A DNA stretch of 64,000 bases from Phyto melanocephala. Lineage: Eukaryota > Arthropoda > Insecta > Diptera > Rhinophoridae. The position numbers were made by a program, and so were the translations under genes. The stretch spans positions 13,311,201-13,375,200 of the forward strand of contig OW799237.1 of NCBI GenBank assembly GCA_941918925.1. Reading direction: 5' to 3'. Positions 58,792 to 64,000 of this stretch are shown one piece after another. The notes under the pieces are model-generated. The model did not search any database and was not told where the DNA came from. It saw only the letters and a list, made by a program, of their open reading frames with translations. Numbering within the stretch: position 1 is the stretch's first letter; each line of letters opens with the position of its first letter.

Positions 58792-59507
58792 GGTTAAATT
58801 TTAAGGGCCACAGGGTGATTTAAAATATACATTCTCTGCATTTTTCTAAAACGGGAAATTTATTAGTTAGATTTTGTTTTTTAAACTTCGATAACATTTT
58901 GCTTTTAAAAGATTTTCAAACGAAATAAGTTTTGTATAATTTTAAAATTTGTTAGCCATTGGTACATGAAAATAAATTGTTTACAATGTTTAGAGATAAT
59001 TTTTTTTTACTTAGGTCAAAATTTTCCTAAATTCCCATTTTTAATAGAGCATAACTTCAGGAGAACATAAGCATAAGTTGTTAGCATGCCATCTAGTAGT
59101 TGCTAGTAGAGTCATCTATGTTATCATCTTTATCTTATATTTAGCTACAGTACAATAAATGGCGCAGTGTAAGATGAATAAATGCTAATATATATGACAA
59201 ATATATTTTTATAAAAATTTAAGGAAAAAAGTGTGTGTGGCACATCTATTTTCCGTTATAACGAAGACTTTGACCAAAAAGCCATGTTTGCAAAATTTCA
59301 GAATCGTACATATAGTTTTGTCAGTTTTATTACGTTTTAAATTTGAAATATACACTGTGCGGTATAAATTTTCGTACATTTTTATCTATAACTCTTTTCC
59401 TAATTCATAGATTTAAGCGATTTTCAGGGAAAAATATTCTTTTGACTCGATAAATATATATTCGAAGTTTCATGACTCTACGTTTATGCGTCTGGACACA
59501 ATTCAAA
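58792..59507. repeat. Tandem block, copy 2
   Basis: Same content as 57825-58549, offset about 967 bp. It is preceded by 'tatgtatcactttctttgta' and the full mariner left end GAGGGTGG, also present at 57059-57084. This shows that the duplication occurred after the mariner insertion. Confidence 0.9.
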
Positions 59508-60580
59508 AGTGAAAGTGGGCGTTATAGTAGGCGTGTCAAAGTTGTTTTTGCTAATGAGTACAACTTAGGTGTTTCAATATAGTCCTTTATTATTCCAAAA
59601 TCTTTATTAATAGTGAAATTATATGAATTTTAGGTAAAACGTTATATGGGAGGTGGGCGTAAAAGTGGGCGTGGCAACTTAATTTTTTTGCATAGTAATG
59701 AAATTGCCTAGGGGGATAGACGTAGCAAAATTTATCATCATACCTCTAATTTCAGCGGTTTTATGAGCTTTTAAATTTCATTAACGGTGGATAACGTGAA
59801 AAGTGGGCGTTATAGTAGGCGTGTCAAAGTTATTTTTCGAATGAGTACAACTGAGGTGTTTCAAGATAGGCCTTTGTTATTCCAAAATCCTTATTAATAG
59901 AGAAATTATATGAATTTTAGTTAAAACGTTATATGGGAGGTGGGCGTAAAATTGGGCGTGGCACATTGATTTTCCGTTAAAAGAAAGCGTGTTACCAAAA
60001 AGCAAAGTGTGCAAAATTTCAGAGTCGCACATCCAATTTTGTTGCTTTTATGACGTTGTTGTTTTTAAATATACCGAAAAATACACTGTGCGCTATAAAT
60101 TTTCGTACATTTTGATCGATAACTCCTCTCCTAATACATAAATTTAGACAATTTTCGGGGAAAAATATTGTCTTTACCCAGGAAATATATATTCGAAGTT
60201 TCATGAGTCTACGTTAAGGCGTTTGGACACAATTCCATTTTATTCGATGTTCGAAGGACACGGTTTTTTCGACCTACTCTTGCTTTTCGAGCTATAACTC
60301 TCTTCCTAATATTCCGATTTAGCCCATTTTCAATACCAACCTTCAATACCTTGTCTATAAGAAAGATTCTGGCAAAATTTGAGCCCCCTAGCTTTTTCGG
60401 TGCGACCTCTATCGTGCTTTCAACAGACGGACAGACGGACGGACATAGCTAGATCGTCATAAAATCAAACCCCGATTCAGAATATATATACTTTATGGGG
60501 TCTAAAATGGATATTTCGATGTGTTACAAACGGAATGACAAAATGAATATACCCCCACCATTTTTTTGGTGGCGGGTATA

Positions 60581-63500
60581 AAAATACAACGACTATATTG
60601 TTTTAAAATATGACATAGACTGCATTTTGTTTCTATGGGTGACCACGCCCTTATAGTTTTTTTTTTCCTTAAAAACGAAGTTAGAAGCATTAAAAATCCG
60701 TCATTTGTAAAAGACTCTAGCTATTATATTTTGAAAGATATATCTACCATTAAATATTGAAGGTGGCACTCCCTTTCAATGGATTTTATTATTTTTTGTA
60801 TGCAAAATTCAAAGTTACTTATACTAGGTTCACAAACTACACAAGTTTAAGTTCCCGAAATATATTATATAATGAGTTTTATCGTTTCACAGCTTCACAG
60901 GTTTTTGCAACGGATTGGACAATTTATTGTAATTGTGTAATTGCGGATGTGACTATTATTATTAAATACATCAAAGATATCCTGTCATTAAAGCATTAAA
61001 CTTATAGCCAAAATTAAAATTTATTTAAAAATAATACAAAAAAGATTTTCAAACGTGATATTCAAAAATACAACAAAAACACGTTGTTTGGTGTTAAATA
61101 AAAACATTGTTCAACAACTGCCATCTTGTTCAAAACATGTGACATAAAATACAACTATGCCTACTTGCTTTATGACATTGCTTTAGTGACATCTCAAACC
61201 AAAGGCAAAAGGCTTTAACCTGGGGGAAATGACGTGAAAAAAGAATACAGGAAAAATAGATGTTGGTAATTTGCGATCCAATATAATGATTTATGAAAGA
61301 CATGAAATCGATTAGAACAAATAATTTAATATTTCCATTTTCAATAAAATTCTGAGTTATAAAGCTGATATTTAAACACAACACTTGTAGCTCTGATCAA
61401 AAGATGATGAAACCGTAGCTGGTTTCGAAAATGCCTTCAACTCAGCTAGTATCGGGTAACTACATTTTCTTAGATATTCTATCATTATAGCATTGAACTT
61501 CCGGCCTAAATTTAATTTTAATTTAATTAAAATAATTATTTTGAATTTCTTAAACTCAAACATATATTTTCTCAACATCAACTATTTATATGCTCTGTCC
61601 CACTGTGTTATGAAGAAGCATGCTTTGCAAGCAAATAATTATACTTAAAAAAAACACTAAATTTTTTGGCGTGTGTCATGATGTTGACTTTCAGGCAGGT
61701 GGGAAATTTTTTAACAAAAAAAAAAAAATAATAAAAACAACAACCAAAACAAAACAATATAAAGACAAAAACCAAACAAATAAATAAAATAATGAAAAAT
61801 ATTGCAAAAAAATATACTATTTTTAAGTGCTTTTAAATATATAAAAAAACCATTTGGCGGATAGAACGATTTTTGTTAATTTTCTTTGTCGGAAAATGCT
61901 TGAATATTTTTTGCTTTATAAAGCAAAAGGTCAAAATTCTTATTGAGGTTTTTGATTTCTTCTCTTTGTTATGGATGAAAAATGTGAAATGTGTCGGAGA
62001 AATCGGTAAGAAAGGAAATTTAACAACAGATGTGTTTAGGACAAAAAAAGAAATAAGTTTTCGTAAAAAAATAAGCAAAAAATTTAATATTGTATTCATA
62101 TTCAATTCTTAGAATTTTTTTTAGAGAAAAATTTTTTTCATTTTCTGTTTTTTTGGAAATTAAAAAAGAACTTTTGTCACATGCTGTGATAAAAGAAATT
62201 TTTTGTTTAATTTCTAAACGTTGAATTAACTTAGACTTTGTAAATTTTGTGTATTTTAAACTTTTAAATGCGTAAATTCTTCTTTGAAGTTAGTTGAAAC
62301 AGGGTTAAGTCAAAAACTGCAGTTTCTGTTTAATGCCAAACAAAATAGAAATATTTCTGAATGCCTAAACCCCATATGATCAAGATTGAAAGCAGCTGTG
62401 CTAGACTTAAGCTATTATTACGAATCGAAATAGAAAAAAAAATTTAAAAGAACCCAATCGAAAACTCTAAAATTGCATCTTTTTGACTTAATACCTTTTT
62501 GCCTAACTTCAAAGATATATTAAAATAAACAACTTTTAATATAGAGATTTTTTTGTTATATTAAAAGTTTGATAAAGAAAACAGGCGAAAAATTTAACAC
62601 TTATTTTTCTATTAATAAATATAACACTTAAGTTGGCACATGTGTCAAAATGTTTATTTTAATAATAGTACCAACAAATATCTCACAACCTAAATAACAT
62701 TTTCCAAATTTAGCTTAATCAATTACAATTTATTTATTTAAATTTTTAACCATCATCGAAACGACGAACACTATTTTTTTTATTAACAAGAAGTACGATA
62801 TTCTGTTTAATTTTTCTCTAGTCATTTGCTAAGCTGTTGCAGTGTTTCCAACTAGAGGCTTGTAGTTTGAGCATAACTGAGTTACAGGCAAACCTGAATA
62901 AAAGCGAACTTTGTTGTGTTTTATTTAATAAGCGCTAACGCATAGTTGTGACAAACGCACCAAGTGAGTCAACGTTGTATAATAAACAGTAATAATCTCT
63001 TATGATGAATATTAAACGCATTACTCTTCAACAATTACAAAAGCTAAAAAACAAAAAAATAACTATGACAGTTGTCTAGCAGCCAACTTCACTACCTAAT
63101 ACTCTATCAAAATTTAATGTTCCAATTGCAAAACGTTGTCGCATTATTGCGGCTTGCGTTATACAAAATGTATGTGAAAGACATTTTTGACAGTTAAAAA
63201 ACGGTTGCACTCTTGTTTAGATTTGACGGTAGCTGTGCTTTTTTGCAGTTTGTTACCTTTGTTATTGCTTGTTGTTTAAAATACTGCCTTTTACACCCTT
63301 CGCTAAAATTGGTAAAGATCTAAGCAGCTCATTAATTGATCGGAAATGAAAAATAAATTGATCTCCAAAATTATTTCACGAGTCGTGTGTGACGTAGCAA
63401 CTCATTCTTGATACCACATATTTATACATATATTGAGCATTTATTTTAGTGAGCAGCTGAGTTTAGGTTCCAAGCCTTTAAACTGTCCGAATATATAGTG

Positions 63501-64000
63501 TGATGTAACATCTCTGGACTTTTTTCTTTGGAATATGAAAGTTATAATTCAAAACCTGTCTAATTCACTCGAACCGGAATCAATACTAGAAAAAGTGAGC
63601 AAAAATTTTATGCTCCGAATAGTCAGCGTAGTCTTGACTAACATTCAAATAAAATTATTTTTTAAATTAAATTTTAGAAATTGTTTTATCTTTTGACATC
63701 CAATTTATTTAAAGTGTTTTATTTAAAATGCATAAACAAATAATTATTTTCTATATGGTTTTGATCCAAGTTGAATTATAAAAGAATTTGTTAATTCGAT
63801 GTGAAAAGTCCTTTGTTTAGTAATTATAAGAATATGTTTCTAGGGTTAATTGTTATATACTAGGGAATCGAATGTGCTATCCCATGCAATACAAAATCTA
63901 TTTCGTCATTTTGGCAAAATTTCACAAAATCTTGCAAGTGATGTAATTGTGGTATTTATCGAAATTATACAATTCACAACACACTTGTAATGTACTGTTG
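60581..64000. other. A+T-rich DNA, mostly unrecognised
   Basis: 60600-60670 contains 'gggtgaccacgcccttatag', a likely leftover of a GGGCGTGG-type repeat. 62280-62530 is the second copy of a dispersed repeat. The open frames at 60757-60999, 61130-61581 and 61833-62112 overlap on both strands and show no family signature. CAGTGTTTCCAACTAGAGG near 62840 resembles a hAT-type end without a partner. No RNA gene is seen. Confidence 0.4.
62280..62530 (+). repeat. Diverged dispersed repeat, copy 2
   Basis: Shares 'ttctttgaagttagttgaa', 'tgtttaatgccaaac' and 'tttttgacttaataccttt', in that order, with 12445-12640. No terminal structure is visible. Confidence 0.4.

Larger units (their letters stand above)
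56934..60580 (-). mobile_element. Composite, rearranged Helentron/DINE-like element
   Basis: The left end is CAAGTAAGAGCACTATATTC with a perfect stem-loop (TTCGGCTGTGCCGAA) and 'tatacccaccaccaattta'. The right end is 'tttttggtggcgggtata', its inverse. It is the same subfamily as 31978-33001 but more than three times longer. A mariner relic (57077-57646) is inserted at the left. A ~720-bp block occurs twice (57825-58549 and 58792-59507). The right-end module with the GACG array occurs twice (about 58540-58755 and 60225-60440). Units with 'gtgggcgttatagtaggcgt' lie near 59513 and 59803. The pattern fits insertion followed by unequal exchange. Confidence 0.75.

Noticed and set aside
1..64000. 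LTR retrotransposon, endogenous virus, CRISPR or bacterial contamination
   Set aside because: No long terminal repeats with a primer-binding site, no gag/pol/env motifs, no spaced-repeat array and no bacterial-type genes were found. All coding relics belong to DNA transposons, Helitrons or LINEs.

Overview
The window is non-coding, very A+T-rich eukaryotic DNA. It comes from a dipteran genome, most likely a calyptrate fly (blow fly or house fly group). The evidence is the base composition, fly-type core-promoter and splice signals, and at least 13 copies of a dispersed element ending CAAGTAAGAGCGCTATATTC with a TTCGGC/GCCGAA stem-loop. I know that terminus from calyptrate genomes, and it behaves like the DINE-1/Helentron group. 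There is no long host coding sequence, rRNA gene, functional tRNA gene or CRISPR array. Almost every open frame is a chance frame in A+T-rich DNA or a transposon remnant.

Layout. 1-10 kb: three hAT-like non-autonomous elements with inverted ends and 8-bp target duplications (857-1993, 2138-2749, 9203-9965). There is also a decayed Helitron (about 5107-6272, minus strand) with helicase C-terminal remnants, its 3' hairpin and CTAG end, and a nested 159-bp fold-back MITE. A possible host promoter (initiator plus downstream element, 3413-3447) begins a candidate non-coding first exon ending at a consensus donor (4646). 11-23 kb: a LINE remnant, a mariner-superfamily relic (16263-17097), and a tRNA-derived SINE with a TACC-type tail and 12-bp target duplication (22940-23172). 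24-25.5 kb: a 1395-bp P-element-like transposon with perfect 27-bp inverted ends and an 8-bp target duplication. It carries what looks like an intact small THAP-domain gene of three exons and 177 codons.

27-42 kb: a cluster of Helentron/DINE-like copies in alternating orientation, with a 48-nt candidate 5'-UTR exon at 30592-30639, a short minisatellite, and a LINE fragment with RNase H and C-terminal remnants. 43-53 kb: a 247-bp MITE, a roughly 120-bp tandem array with a three-unit higher-order pattern (46075-46790), a pogo-like element (47012-47708), a LINE fragment with a (TAA)n tail, and a mariner-like MITE (52509-53330). 53-61 kb: more Helentron-like copies, the last (56934-60580) rearranged by a mariner insertion and a partial tandem duplication. 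61-64 kb: mostly unique-looking A+T-rich DNA.

Overall interpretation (inference): the window looks like the 5' end and large first introns of a plus-strand gene, filled with transposons, whose coding exons lie outside. The most notable content is the P-like element, which appears reduced to its ends plus a DNA-binding-only THAP protein. That is the architecture expected of a P-type repressor or a precursor to domestication. All family assignments were made by eye; no database search was possible.
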